A stretch of DNA of 64,000 bases from an uncultured Prevotellaceae bacterium (GTDB taxonomy: Bacteria > Bacteroidota > Bacteroidia > Bacteroidales > Bacteroidaceae). Positions 14,909-23,717 of the stretch are shown one piece after another. Both the position numbers and the translations under genes were made by a program. Positions within the stretch are counted from its first letter, which is position 1; every line of letters starts with the position of its first letter. The DNA is taken from positions 1 through 64,000 of the forward strand of contig CAMVKN010000006.1 in NCBI GenBank assembly GCA_947168045.1. Reading direction: 5' to 3'. The notes under the pieces were generated by a model. It saw only the letters and a program-made list of their open reading frames with translations, had not been told where the DNA came from and searched no databases.

Positions 14909-15011
14909 TGAATGTTTCATACTCCTCATTTTGTTTCTTTTTAATTGTTCTTGTATTATGGCTACTTTATAATTCTCTCATCAAAGTCTGGTTGGGGGAA
15001 GCACTGTCAGT

Positions 15012-15202
15012 ATGGGCATAAAGAAAGCGCAGGCCCCGTCCATATTCTCCGACAGGCCCGCGACGGCCTCTATACATCTATGGTTGGAGACTGCGCTAAG
15101 GTGCGCAGTTCCAATGATGTATAGGTTGTGCTCGTAAAAACTCGTTAGAGGTCGCGGTTCGTCGGAGAAATTGAGCAATAAAAAGTCGTGTTCAAGAAAC
15201 AC
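15012..15202 (-). ncRNA. Structured RNA family, copy 1
   Basis: Minus-strand element starting after a TATCTTTG -7 box (plus 15208-15215). Stems in plus coordinates: TTCTCCGAC 15045-15053 with 15161-15169, 9 bp; CCGCGAC 15058-15064 with 15151-15157, 7 bp; CTATACATC 15070-15078 with 15116-15124, 9 bp; and a terminal CTGCGC/GCGCAG hairpin. Internal loop GAA opposite GCCT, and a 26-base bulge on the 5' side opposite AGGCC. Flanks TTATTGCTCAATT (5') and GCGCTTTCTTTAT (3') recur in copy 2. Stem sequences differ from the other copies but pairing is kept. It lies upstream of the secreted protein gene and could be its leader or a free RNA. Confidence 0.75.
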
Positions 15203-15388
15203 TGGTGCAAAGATACGAACTTTCCATGAAAAGCGGTCACGGAAGATGCTTTTTAACACAAAAAAAGCCTGGTTTGAGGTGGCATTCCCGACAACCGCCG
15301 TACTGTCCTGACAATTTGTGGGGACGATAGCTTATGGGGAGCTTGTTTGTTTCACACAGATTTGTGTGACTTCGGATTCTTCGGAATC

Positions 15389-15781
15389 ATGCGTAGGAGT
15401 GCATGCCGCCAAGGAAGAAGTTGACGCCGAAATAAGTCATCAGAATGCTGAGGAAAGCCAACGCCATATAGAGATGAAACCACCGTGGGCGCTGCAGCCA
15501 TGTCAGGCTCTGGCTGTGCATGGGAATGCTGTACACGAGCATGGTGATGAGCGCCCATACCTCCTTGGGGGCCCAGCCCCAGTAGCGGCCCCACGACTGG
15601 TTGGCCCAGATGGCGCCGATGAAGATGCCGGCGGCCAGGCAGAATACTGCGGGGTAGAGCATCAGTCGGCTTATGCGCGTCAGCTGTGCCACGGCCTCCT
15701 CGTGTCCCTTGCGTGCCAGCAGGATGAGGGCGGTGAGAGCGTTCAACAGGATGAAGGCCAACAGCGAGTAGGCCGCTTTGT
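15389..15781 (-). pseudogene. Duplicated 3' fragment of the ccsA-type gene
   Basis: About 130 codons on the minus strand encode 'AAYSLLAFILLNALTALILLARKGHEEAVAQL...' through the C-terminus 'FFLGGMHSYA', near-identical to the end of the full-length gene at 18400-20628. Homology stops abruptly at the 'AAYSLLAF' codons. The rest of the protein (hundreds of residues including the ResB-like part) is missing, and the conserved 'WGWDPKE' has become 'WGWAPKE'. The ORF track extends it to 15830 through unrelated sequence. The two copies are direct repeats flanking the ATPase and TtcA genes. Confidence 0.85.
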
Positions 15782-15882
15782 GAGTCTGATGGAGCGGGTG
15801 GAGTATATATAATGGACGGTATCTAATCAAAAGGATGCTGTAATCATTTCGTAAGTTTTTCCTGATTTGTTTGGCAGTTTCG

Positions 15883-15961
15883 ATTGAAAAGTGTAATTTT
15901 GCAGTGCAAAATATTATTGAAAAGTGTAGTTTTAGACCGCCAAACCTTATTGAAAAGTGTA
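15883..15961 (+). promoter_or_regulatory. Three phased ATTGAAAAGTGTA repeats
   Basis: The 13-mer ATTGAAAAGTGTA occurs at 15883, 15916 and 15949, exactly 33 bases apart, with unrelated 20-base spacers. The last copy ends eight bases before the ATPase ATG. The first is followed by ATTTTGCA, so it also makes a TAATTTTG -7 box. Three helical turns between copies suggests binding of a protein to one face of DNA, possibly an autoregulator. Confidence 0.65.
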
Positions 15962-15968
15962 AAATGCA

Positions 15969-17333
15969 ATGCTGTACAGGAAGATTACATCATATATTGA
16001 GGACTATCTGAAGTCCGATACTGACAAGATTCTGATACTGGAAGGTGCCCGTCAGATAGGCAAGTCATTCAGTATTCGTGAAGCTGGTACGCGGTTGTAC
16101 AAGAACTTCGTGGAAATCAACTTCGTCGAGGACGATGAGGGTGATCAGTTGTTCAAGAACATCCATAAGAAGGAGGACTTCTACCTAACCCTCAGTATGG
16201 TTGCTGGCGACAAGCTCAATGACCGCAACGATACGTTGGTGTTTCTCGATGAGATCCAGCACTATCCACAGTACCTCACCATGCTGAAGTTCCTGCGCGA
16301 GGACAACCGCTACCGCTATATTGCCAGTGGCAGTCTGCTGGGCATTACCCTGCACGACACAACCTCCATCCCTGTAGGAAGCATTACAATCAAAGAAATG
16401 TTCCAACTCGATTTTGAAGAGTTCTTGATTGCCAACGGCTTTGGCACAGAGGCCATTGCCATGCTACGGCAGTCGTACAAGAACCGCCAAAGCCTGACGG
16501 AAGAGCATCATACCCACGTGATGAACCTCTTCCGTCGCTATCTGCTGGTGGGCGGTCTGCCTGATGCTGTCAACACATACCTTGATACACATAACATCGT
16601 CCGAGTGCGAGAGGTACAGGATGATATCCGCAGCCTATATGCCAGTGACGCGTCCAAGTACGAAAAGGAGCACAACAAGAAACTGCTCATACGTCGCATC
16701 TATGAGATGATACCCTCGCAGATGGAGAATAAGAAGAAGCGTGTGGTGGCCCAGGACATACGGGGAAAGAAGGGCGACCGTTTCGAACAGTATAAAGAAG
16801 AGTTCGAATATCTTATTTCCTCTGGCATATCTTTAGCAGTTCATGCAATCTCCAACCCTCACTTCCCGATAAGTGAGTCTCTGCAAAAAAACTTGTTAAA
16901 ACTATATCTGAACGATGTTGGCTTGCTTACCGGTACGCTATATCGCAATAACATCCGTCCCGTCCTTGACGATATATGCAGCATCAATCTGGGTTCTGTC
17001 TATGAAAGTGTCGTTGCCCAGGAACTACGTGCCCATGGCCATGAACTCTTCTATTACGACAACCGCAAACAGGGTGAGGTCGATTACTTGGTTGACAACT
17101 ATCAAACGATGAGCGCCCATCCGATAGAGGTCAAGTCGGGAAAGGACTATACGGTGCACAGTGCCCTCAATAATCTCCTAAAGAATCCCGATTACAACAT
17201 ACTTTCTGGCACAGTCATCTCTAACGAACGCGAGATATATCAGGATGGGAAGGTTACTTACATGCCCGTCTATTTCGTGATGTTTATGGAAGCCGATGCG
17301 CCTCAGACTGATAATACAGAATACGTCTTCTAA
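15969..17333 (+). CDS. AAA-type ATPase with DUF4143 domain
   Basis: A 454-residue ATPase of the AAA/DUF4143 family, whose function is still unclear. Walker A 'GARQIGKS' is at residues 26-33 and Walker B 'LVFLDEIQ' at about 90-97. The C-terminal DUF4143 part contains 'YLNDVGLLTGTLY', 'NLGSVYESVVAQEL' and the nuclease-like 'YYDNRKQGEVDYLVDN...HPIEVKSGK', which has the spacing of a PD-(D/E)xK core. It stands alone behind three phased 13-bp repeats and lies between the two ccsA 3' copies, so it may have arrived with that rearrangement (inference). Confidence 0.85.
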   Translation: MLYRKITSYIEDYLKSDTDKILILEGARQIGKSFSIREAGTRLYKNFVEINFVEDDEGDQLFKNIHKKEDFYLTLSMVAGDKLNDRNDTLVFLDEIQHYPQYLTMLKFLREDNRYRYIASGSLLGITLHDTTSIPVGSITIKEMFQLDFEEFLIANGFGTEAIAMLRQSYKNRQSLTEEHHTHVMNLFRRYLLVGGLPDAVNTYLDTHNIVRVREVQDDIRSLYASDASKYEKEHNKKLLIRRIYEMIPSQMENKKKRVVAQDIRGKKGDRFEQYKEEFEYLISSGISLAVHAISNPHFPISESLQKNLLKLYLNDVGLLTGTLYRNNIRPVLDDICSINLGSVYESVVAQELRAHGHELFYYDNRKQGEVDYLVDNYQTMSAHPIEVKSGKDYTVHSALNNLLKNPDYNILSGTVISNEREIYQDGKVTYMPVYFVMFMEADAPQTDNTEYVF

Positions 17334-17607
17334 TATATGAGCATGTGGGATGCAAATAAACTCTCGAATATTTCGAACGCAGACGCTAATTAATATATGG
17401 CCATCGGATTATTGGCGTTGTTGGCTTATTTCTTTTATTAGTATGGACAGACACATACATAGTTTTTAGGCTATGCGTAGACTGAAGATTATGACGGACG
17501 ACGTACCGATGGCAAGTGGTGACGTGTTTGGGTTGAATGACATGTATGACAACCTGCAGGCATATTTGGCCCTGTTGGTTGGGGTTGGCACGAATCAGTA
17601 AGATAGT
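17334..17607 (+). other. Intergenic stretch before TtcA-like gene
   Basis: This 274-base gap has no clear hairpin. It contains a possible 42-codon ORF (17473-17601, MRRLKIMTDDVPM...) that ends six bases before the next ATG; I see no homology, and it may be chance. Confidence 0.3.
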
Positions 17608-18369
17608 ATGAAGCATGTAGACAAGAATGACCCCGTTGAAAGGGAGCGTCAACAGCTGTTCAAGCGCATCAACGAGCGCTTTGTCAAGGCGTTTGCCACC
17701 TACGGGCTGCTTGAGGACGACGACCATGTGCTGGTGGGCCTGTCGGGCGGCAAGGACTCGCTGCTGCTCACCGAGCTACTGGCCCGTCGTTCCCGCATCC
17801 AGCATCCCCGCTTCCAGGTAGAAGCTGTTCATGTACGCATGGAGAACATCCGCTATGAGACTGACACCACCTATCTTCAGCAGTTCTGCGAGGACCTCGG
17901 CGTGCCGCTGCACCTGCTCACCACCCGCTTTGAGGAGCAGCAAGGCCAGCAGAAACCTGCTTGTTTCCTCTGCTCATGGTACCGCCGCAAGCAGCTCTTC
18001 AACCTGGCCCAGCAGCTGGGCTGTAATAAGATAGCGTTGGGGCATCATCAGGATGACCTGCTGCATACGGCACTGATGAACCTCCTGTTCCAGGGACGCT
18101 TCGGCACCATGCCTGCCCGGTTGCAGCTGCGCAAGATGCCCTTGCAAATCATCCGCCCCCTCTGTCTCGTCCCCGAGCAGACGATTCGCCGCTATGCCGA
18201 GCTGTCAGGTTACCAGAAGTTGGTGAAGCTCTGCCCCTACGAGAGGGACACCAACCGCACCACCGCCCGCCAGCTCTTTGAACAGGCAGAGCAGCTCAAT
18301 CCCGAGGTGCGCTACTCGCTGTGGAACGCCCTGGAACGCGACGGCAAGCTCATCGAGGCCGATGAGTGA
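17608..18369 (+). CDS. TtcA-like tRNA 2-thiocytidine biosynthesis protein
   Basis: A 253-residue PP-loop ATPase. The nucleotide-binding motif 'SGGKDS' is at residues 46-51, and the CxxC pair 'CFLC' at 119-122 fits the iron-sulfur site of TtcA, which thiolates C32 of some tRNAs. The motif 'LGHHQDD' follows, also as in TtcA. The start at 17608 gives the expected short N-terminus. It is convergent with the ccsA-type gene, whose stop lies about 30 bases away. A TtcA-family tRNA thiolase is the best call; the exact target base is inferred. Confidence 0.8.
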   Translation: MKHVDKNDPVERERQQLFKRINERFVKAFATYGLLEDDDHVLVGLSGGKDSLLLTELLARRSRIQHPRFQVEAVHVRMENIRYETDTTYLQQFCEDLGVPLHLLTTRFEEQQGQQKPACFLCSWYRRKQLFNLAQQLGCNKIALGHHQDDLLHTALMNLLFQGRFGTMPARLQLRKMPLQIIRPLCLVPEQTIRRYAELSGYQKLVKLCPYERDTNRTTARQLFEQAEQLNPEVRYSLWNALERDGKLIEADE

Positions 18370-18399
18370 TGCTTGATTTCTTTCAGACGCCCTACTGGA

Positions 18400-20628
18400 T
18401 TAAGCGTAGGAGTGCATACCGCCGAGGAAGAAGTTCACACCGAAATAGGTCATCAGGATGCTGAGGAAGGCCAGCGCCATGTAGAGGTGATACCACCGTG
18501 GCTTCTGCAGCCACCTGATGCTCTGTGCGTGCATCGGAATGCTGTAGACAAGCATGGTGATGAGCGCCCACACCTCCTTGGGGTCCCATCCCCAGTAGCG
18601 GCCCCATGACTGGTTGGCCCAGATGGCGCCGATGAAGATGCCGGCCGCCAGACAGAACAGGGCAGGGTAGAGCATCAGCCGACTCATGCGTGTCAGCTGT
18701 GCCACGGCCTCCTCGTGCCCTGGGCGTGCCAGCAGGATGAGTGCTGTGATGGCATTGAGCAGGATGAAGGCCAACAGCGAGTAGGCCGCCATGATGACAC
18801 AGACGTGCAGGCTGAGCAGCGGCGAGGCCAGCACGGGCATGAGCAGCGTGATTTGCGGGTTGGCTTCGCCCATCATGGCCACTAAGAGCGTCAGGCCCGC
18901 CAGCAGCAGGCCGAAGGGCATGAGCAGCATGAAGCGTCGCTGCATGAAGAGGGTGATGAGCAGGCTCACCAAGGCCATGAACTGCATGGTCTCAAAGCCG
19001 TTTGACAGCGGCAGGTGCTGGGCCACATAGCCCCTGAGGGCGATGATGAACAGCAGATAGGCCAGCGTGAGGCACAGCACGGTGTTCATCGTCAAGCGCA
19101 GCCATCGCGGCAGTGGCTTGCGGCGCAGCCAGTGCACCAGATAGACGGCGAAGCTGACGATGCCTAAGGTCATGAGCAGCATGGCCAGCGGACGTGTGTA
19201 GTCAGCCGTGTTGTAGACCTTCTCCGCCTTGAACAGCGTGTCGCTGGGCAGCAGGGCGCCGCCCTCCTTCTGCTGGTAGCGTCTCACCTTGTCCAGGATG
19301 CTGTCCACCTGTGCATAGTCGCCCTTCCATGCCAGCTCGCCGATGTAGTCCATCGACTTCTTGATGAACATATACTTGTCCTCGGGCATGTCCTGTGGCA
19401 GTGGGTCGCCCTGCGAGAACCAGCGCAGGCCTTGGCTGTCGTGGTAGGGGTACATCTTGAGCAGCTCGCCGTTGAAGAGCATCAGCAGGATGTTCATCTT
19501 CTCGTCGGCATCGAGGATGGCTCGTGCGTCCTCCATCTGCTTGCCCTGACGGATGTCGGCCAGCAGCGGGTCCAGCTTGTAGCCGTTGCTGTCGTGGAAG
19601 TCCTGGTAGGACACATATTTCTTGTCTGTCCCGAGGATGCGCGCCACGGCGCCCTTCACCTTGATGATGGGCTGTGTGGTCCATTGCGTCGGGTCCAGCA
19701 GGAAGCCCGTCAGTACCTGCTCGGCACTGTATCCCTCATACTTCGGTTTTCCATAGAGCTTCGTGGTGAAGTCCTTGGCCAGCGTCTGCATGGGGCATAT
19801 CCTGCCGTTGTAGTTCACATACAAATCGCCGAAGCGGTCAGCCGTGGCTTGCGGCAGCACGTCGGCTGCGCTCACCGGCATGGTGGCATGGGCAGCCGGC
19901 CAAAGCATCGCGGCCAGCATCAGAAGGCGGCGGAAGCCCTCCTTAGGCAGCACCATCAGCAGCAGCATGCTCAGGAAGAGCAGGCCATAGCCTGTGTAGG
20001 TCAGCCACATGCCCCACGGGTCGTGGCTCACCATGAGGTGAGCCCCTTCCTGGTCAGGGTCGTAGCCCGACTGGTAGAAGCGGTAGCCGCCATACTGGCC
20101 CACGTTGTTCATGGATATGCTCATGGTCTGTGCCACTGTCCCCTTCTCTACGATGCTCACCTGCGAGACATAGTCCATGGGCGACTGTGTGCCGGGGTAG
20201 GTCTGCAGGGTGAAGTCGGTCAGCTGCATCTGGAACGGCAGGCGTTCAATGGACTCGTCCTCGCTGTTCACATACAGGTTGACGCGCTGCCCGGTGCGCA
20301 GGCTGATGACCCCCTGCGTGCCCCACAGGTGGGTGACGAGCGCGCCGACCAGGATGAGCAGCAGCGACAGGTGTAGCAGCAGGGCGGCGGGGCGCTTGAT
20401 GCTCAGTCGTCGGCTGCTCTTGGGCTGATGGCCGGTTGTTATGAAGCGCCTTACGACGACGATGAGGCCCGTGACGGCGACGGCGGCCCACAGCGCTATC
20501 ATCCACCAGGCGGTGTAGATGGTGCTCACGGCGGCCTCGTGGCCCTGGGCGTGTTCAACGAATGTTGCCGCGGCGAGCACGATGCTCACCGCGGCCAACA
20601 GTAGGAAGGGTATGTGGCGTAGTCTCAT
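18400..20628 (-). CDS. ccsA: Cytochrome c biogenesis protein, CcsB/ResB-CcsA fusion
   Basis: A 742-residue membrane protein that delivers and attaches heme to CxxCH apocytochromes at the outer face of the inner membrane (system II). The N-terminal third has the ResB/CcsB pattern (helices near residues 5-25 and 40-60, a periplasmic loop and another helix near 225). The C-terminal part is CcsA with the heme-handling 'WGRYWGWDPKEVWALITMLVYS'. It follows a di-heme oxidase gene on the same strand by 108 bases, with its own TACCTTTG box at 20653-20660. It probably matures that cytochrome. Its last about 130 codons are duplicated at 15389-15781. Confidence 0.92.
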   Translation of the reverse strand: MRLRHIPFLLLAAVSIVLAAATFVEHAQGHEAAVSTIYTAWWMIALWAAVAVTGLIVVVRRFITTGHQPKSSRRLSIKRPAALLLHLSLLLILVGALVTHLWGTQGVISLRTGQRVNLYVNSEDESIERLPFQMQLTDFTLQTYPGTQSPMDYVSQVSIVEKGTVAQTMSISMNNVGQYGGYRFYQSGYDPDQEGAHLMVSHDPWGMWLTYTGYGLLFLSMLLLMVLPKEGFRRLLMLAAMLWPAAHATMPVSAADVLPQATADRFGDLYVNYNGRICPMQTLAKDFTTKLYGKPKYEGYSAEQVLTGFLLDPTQWTTQPIIKVKGAVARILGTDKKYVSYQDFHDSNGYKLDPLLADIRQGKQMEDARAILDADEKMNILLMLFNGELLKMYPYHDSQGLRWFSQGDPLPQDMPEDKYMFIKKSMDYIGELAWKGDYAQVDSILDKVRRYQQKEGGALLPSDTLFKAEKVYNTADYTRPLAMLLMTLGIVSFAVYLVHWLRRKPLPRWLRLTMNTVLCLTLAYLLFIIALRGYVAQHLPLSNGFETMQFMALVSLLITLFMQRRFMLLMPFGLLLAGLTLLVAMMGEANPQITLLMPVLASPLLSLHVCVIMAAYSLLAFILLNAITALILLARPGHEEAVAQLTRMSRLMLYPALFCLAAGIFIGAIWANQSWGRYWGWDPKEVWALITMLVYSIPMHAQSIRWLQKPRWYHLYMALAFLSILMTYFGVNFFLGGMHSYA

Positions 20629-20652
20629 TCTTCAAGTGTTGGGTCCGTCGCT

Positions 20653-20660
20653 GCAAAGGT
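20653..20660 (-). promoter_or_regulatory. TACCTTTG -7 box before ccsA
   Basis: On the minus strand TACCTTTGCA lies 25 bases before the ATG at 20628. The match to the Bacteroidetes TAnnTTTG box suggests ccsA can be transcribed apart from the upstream operon. Confidence 0.6.
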
Positions 20661-20703
20661 ACGAATTTGCGGGCGTAAGGCAAAAGAAAAATTGCCTTTT
20701 CTT

Positions 20704-20731
20704 TCGTACCTCCGCACCTCCGTACCCCCGT
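20704..20731. repeat. CGGAGGTACGG-type short repeat
   Basis: CGTACCTCCGCACCTCCGTACCCCCG matches, in opposite orientation, the tract CGGAGGTACGGG...GGTGCGGAGGTACC at 56863-56917. Both lie between genes. Confidence 0.5.
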
Positions 20732-20736
20732 CTCAA

Positions 20737-22392
20737 CTAAATGGAGTTGATAAACTTCACCACGGCATCGCGCTCCGTCTTGCTCAGCTGGCGGAACTTC
20801 TCCACGCTGCGCCGTGCATCGCTGTCCTTGGCACCGTGCCACATGATGGCCTCGATGACATTGCGTGCGCGACGGTCGTGCAGACGGTCCTGGTGGTTAG
20901 CCACCAGCATGCTCAGGCCGCGGCCCCAGAGTGGGGTGGTGCGGCACCATCCGGTGCGGATGTCGTTCACCATGTGCAGCTTGTGCTGCACCATGTCGGT
21001 GTAGGGCCAAATCTTCTGGTGCGGATAGCGGGGCATGTCGCTGTCGTCAGTAAACATGCCGTTGGGGTCCTGGATGTGGTCGTCGCCAGTGGTCCATGAG
21101 GGGCGGTGGCAGTAGGTGCAGCCAATCTCGGCGAACTTCTGCTTGCCCAGCTGGAACTCTACGGTGTTGGCGCCGCGTGCTGCCGGCACGGCCAGTCCGC
21201 GGTGCCATACCATGAAGTCGCGGTACTGCTGGTCGGTCATCTCCACGTCCTGCTCGCGGCTTGTCAGGTAGTTGTAGATGTCCTTCTCAACGTCGCCTGT
21301 CTTCTTCTGCTCAGGGAAGTAGAAGTAGAAGTCACGCTGCACGTCAGGGTCTTTCGACGATGTCTCGGCATAGTATTTGCCAGCCAGGTCGAGGTAGTGG
21401 TAGCGTCGGTCTGAGCGTGTGACGTTGGTGATGTTCCAGATGGCATTGGCACCGGCAGCGTCGAGCACGGGACCGCGGCTGAGGGCGTAGGTGAATCGGC
21501 GCACCCACTTCTTGCCAGGCGACAGGGCGTTGGTGTACCATCCCACGTACTCGCCGTCCTTGAACATGGCGGGGTTGATGTTGGCGCCAGCCTTGGCCTC
21601 ACGGGCATACTGCTCGATGATGCTGTCCTCAGGGATGGCGTCTAACAGACCTGTGCCGTAGATGCCGATGGTAGCCTCCAGCTTCACGCCAATCTCTGAG
21701 GCATCCACCTGCACATCCTGTCCGTTGCGCTGTACGACGATGGGTGAGTAGAATCCGTCGGCAGGGATGGACACCTCGGGGTAGATGAGCGAGTAGGTCT
21801 CGCCGTCAGGGAACGTGTTGTTCCACTCGTCGGTGTAGTCCACCCAGTCAATCTTAATCTTTGACTCGTCAATGGGGGCCTTGAAGGGTGCCACGGCCAG
21901 TGTCTGCGGCATGCCGGCCACCGAGCGTATGTAAGCCTCCGTCTGCTTGTCGTAGACCACGAGCAGGTAGCCGTTGCCCTGCTCGGTGGCACGGTAGCTG
22001 GTGGTGCGCTTGCCGTAGCCGTAGCTGGGATGGCAGTAGAGGCATCCGTTGCGCACCATGACCGGTCCCAGTCCGATGAAGGCTCCTGTCTTGTTCTGGT
22101 TGTAGTCACGCTCAAACTGGTATTCGCCCATCTGGAAGCTGTGTGCGAAGCCCTGCTCGTCGATGGCCGGCGTGGGCTGCTCGAAAGCCGACTTTGAGTT
22201 GTTGAAGGCGGTGCCAAGCTTGCCTCCGGCGTACACCTCGTCGGGGTCGAATGTTGACATGGCAGCTATGCTGTCGCTGTTCACCGGCGTTTCCGTCCCC
22301 TTGGCATCATCGTCGGAGCAGCTAAAAAGGGCAAAGGCCGTACTCATCAGTACGGCCATGCCCATGGTCTTTTTGGGGTTAATCATATACAT
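20737..22392 (-). CDS. Di-heme oxidoreductase (DHOR/DUF1111-type) lipoprotein
   Basis: A 551-residue c-type cytochrome of the di-heme oxidoreductase family, exported as a lipoprotein (lipobox 'LFSC', Cys25). Two heme attachment motifs are visible: CLYCH at residues 117-121 and CTYCH near residue 430, and the C-terminal 'TTPLWGRGLS...HDRRARNVIEAIMWHGAK' is typical for the family. In other bacteria these proteins are encoded beside imelysin-type iron proteins, as here (31 bases after the imelysin gene). It likely oxidises iron or another small reductant at the cell surface or periplasm (inference). The downstream CcsA would attach its hemes. Confidence 0.88.
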   Translation of the reverse strand: MYMINPKKTMGMAVLMSTAFALFSCSDDDAKGTETPVNSDSIAAMSTFDPDEVYAGGKLGTAFNNSKSAFEQPTPAIDEQGFAHSFQMGEYQFERDYNQNKTGAFIGLGPVMVRNGCLYCHPSYGYGKRTTSYRATEQGNGYLLVVYDKQTEAYIRSVAGMPQTLAVAPFKAPIDESKIKIDWVDYTDEWNNTFPDGETYSLIYPEVSIPADGFYSPIVVQRNGQDVQVDASEIGVKLEATIGIYGTGLLDAIPEDSIIEQYAREAKAGANINPAMFKDGEYVGWYTNALSPGKKWVRRFTYALSRGPVLDAAGANAIWNITNVTRSDRRYHYLDLAGKYYAETSSKDPDVQRDFYFYFPEQKKTGDVEKDIYNYLTSREQDVEMTDQQYRDFMVWHRGLAVPAARGANTVEFQLGKQKFAEIGCTYCHRPSWTTGDDHIQDPNGMFTDDSDMPRYPHQKIWPYTDMVQHKLHMVNDIRTGWCRTTPLWGRGLSMLVANHQDRLHDRRARNVIEAIMWHGAKDSDARRSVEKFRQLSKTERDAVVKFINSI

Positions 22393-22423
22393 GTGTTATT
22401 TGTTCATTGTTTCCCTCTGATGT

Positions 22424-23605
22424 TTACTCGGCTTTGCTGTTCGGATCGAGCTTTGCCTTCAGGGCACTCAGCTTGTCGTCGAGGTTGTGCAGTGCTTCGA
22501 TGGCGGCACCTGCCGAGGCGTCCTTGTAGTTCAGCACGAAGGGGCGCTTCATCTGGTTGATGGTGGTCAGGGCATTCTCCAGGGCCTCCATGGTGGCGCG
22601 AGCCTCAGTGGCGTAGTTCGCCAGGCAGTAGCTCATGAGCGACTTCTCAGCCGGCTGCGTGGCATTGATGGTCTGTAGTCCGCCGTAGAGTGCCTGCTTC
22701 ACACCGCGAATGTTGTCGTAGAAGTCCTGCACGGAATTGTAGGCGTGGGGTGACTCGATGTAGGTCTCATCGTCGCCAGTGTAGGCAGCGGCAATCTTTG
22801 AGTCGGCCACCTCGCCGATGATGTCAATGCAACCGTCGATGATTTGTGTGGAGGCATCGATGACGGATGCCCAGCGCGACCCCTTCTGTCCTGCGGTGAC
22901 GAACTCGCGTCCGAAGTCGTCTTCGGGCATCAGCTCTTCTGCTTCAAGCAGTTCAATGCTGTCATCGTCGGCCTGTTCGCCGGCCCATGCCACTTCCAGG
23001 CGGCATGCTGAGATGTAGAGGTCGCGTGCCACACCGTTGACGAAGTAGAGCTCGTCGGCGGTGAGTGAGCTGAACTGACGTGGCTGGCCGTTACGGAAGA
23101 TGATGTACTCCAGTGCGTGGAAGCCAGTGAAGTTCTGCGAGTGTGCAATCTGCTCGTCCACCGCAGCGGCATCGGCCTCGTTGGTGGCGGGGTTGAGCTT
23201 CGACATCAGGTTGTTGAACGATGCCTCTGCGAAGGGCCATGTGTCGATGTGTGGGTCGATGCCGTAGCCCGAGGCAGCACCGAAGAGGAACGACTCGCTC
23301 AGCTCCCAGTCCTGGCGGGCCACCTTCCACTGCTCGCACACGGCGTTCAGGTCGCTCTGGCTGTCCATCTCCTGAATCATCTCCATCAGCTCCTCACAGT
23401 CGTCGGCCAGCTTTGCGTAGGTGGCCACCACTGTGGCGTTCACATATTCCTGGTTGACGATGCTCAGCTGCGCGTCGCGCTCTTGTTCGGCAGTGCGCTC
23501 TGATGCCGAGTTGTTGTCATCGTCGTCGTCACTGCACGATGCCATCCCCATGCTCAGGGTGGTGGCGGCCATGAAGAACATGGCCATTCTCATTACTTTT
23601 TTCAT
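22424..23605 (-). CDS. Imelysin family lipoprotein
   Basis: A 393-residue periplasmic or surface lipoprotein (lipobox 'GMASC', Cys24, followed by an Asp-rich spacer). The imelysin signature GxHxxE is present as 'GFHALEYIIF' at residues 161-170. Imelysins (IrpA, EfeO-like, formerly ICMP) are linked with iron acquisition, and most are not proteases. Gene order porin-like protein, imelysin, di-heme oxidase points to an iron-uptake unit. The paired aspartates after the lipid anchor are common in Bacteroidetes surface lipoproteins. Confidence 0.88.
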   Translation of the reverse strand: MKKVMRMAMFFMAATTLSMGMASCSDDDDDNNSASERTAEQERDAQLSIVNQEYVNATVVATYAKLADDCEELMEMIQEMDSQSDLNAVCEQWKVARQDWELSESFLFGAASGYGIDPHIDTWPFAEASFNNLMSKLNPATNEADAAAVDEQIAHSQNFTGFHALEYIIFRNGQPRQFSSLTADELYFVNGVARDLYISACRLEVAWAGEQADDDSIELLEAEELMPEDDFGREFVTAGQKGSRWASVIDASTQIIDGCIDIIGEVADSKIAAAYTGDDETYIESPHAYNSVQDFYDNIRGVKQALYGGLQTINATQPAEKSLMSYCLANYATEARATMEALENALTTINQMKRPFVLNYKDASAGAAIEALHNLDDKLSALKAKLDPNSKAE

Positions 23606-23717
23606 TATTCTTATTACTTAATTTAAATTTCGGTAGTTCTGCTTGGTCCTTATTCTCGCGTAGAGTTAAGCATAAAGTCGCTTTCATAGAATACTCTGTG
23701 CCTCTGCGCGAGGTGAC

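Noticed and set aside
15012-15202. Calling the RNA family 6S RNA
   Set aside because: Length and long-hairpin shape are compatible, but three diverged copies and the 25/4 asymmetric bulge do not fit well; no database search was possible.
14981-15259. 92-residue minus-strand ORF
   Set aside because: It begins upstream of the TATCTTTG promoter and runs through the stems of structured RNA copy 1; it has no protein features.
15883-15961. Three 13-bp repeats with 20-bp spacers as mini-CRISPR
   Set aside because: Repeats are too short and only three, they run into a promoter and start codon, and no cas gene is near.
17473-17601. 42-codon ORF before the TtcA-like gene
   Set aside because: No recognised family and no promoter; kept only as a note in the intergenic entry.
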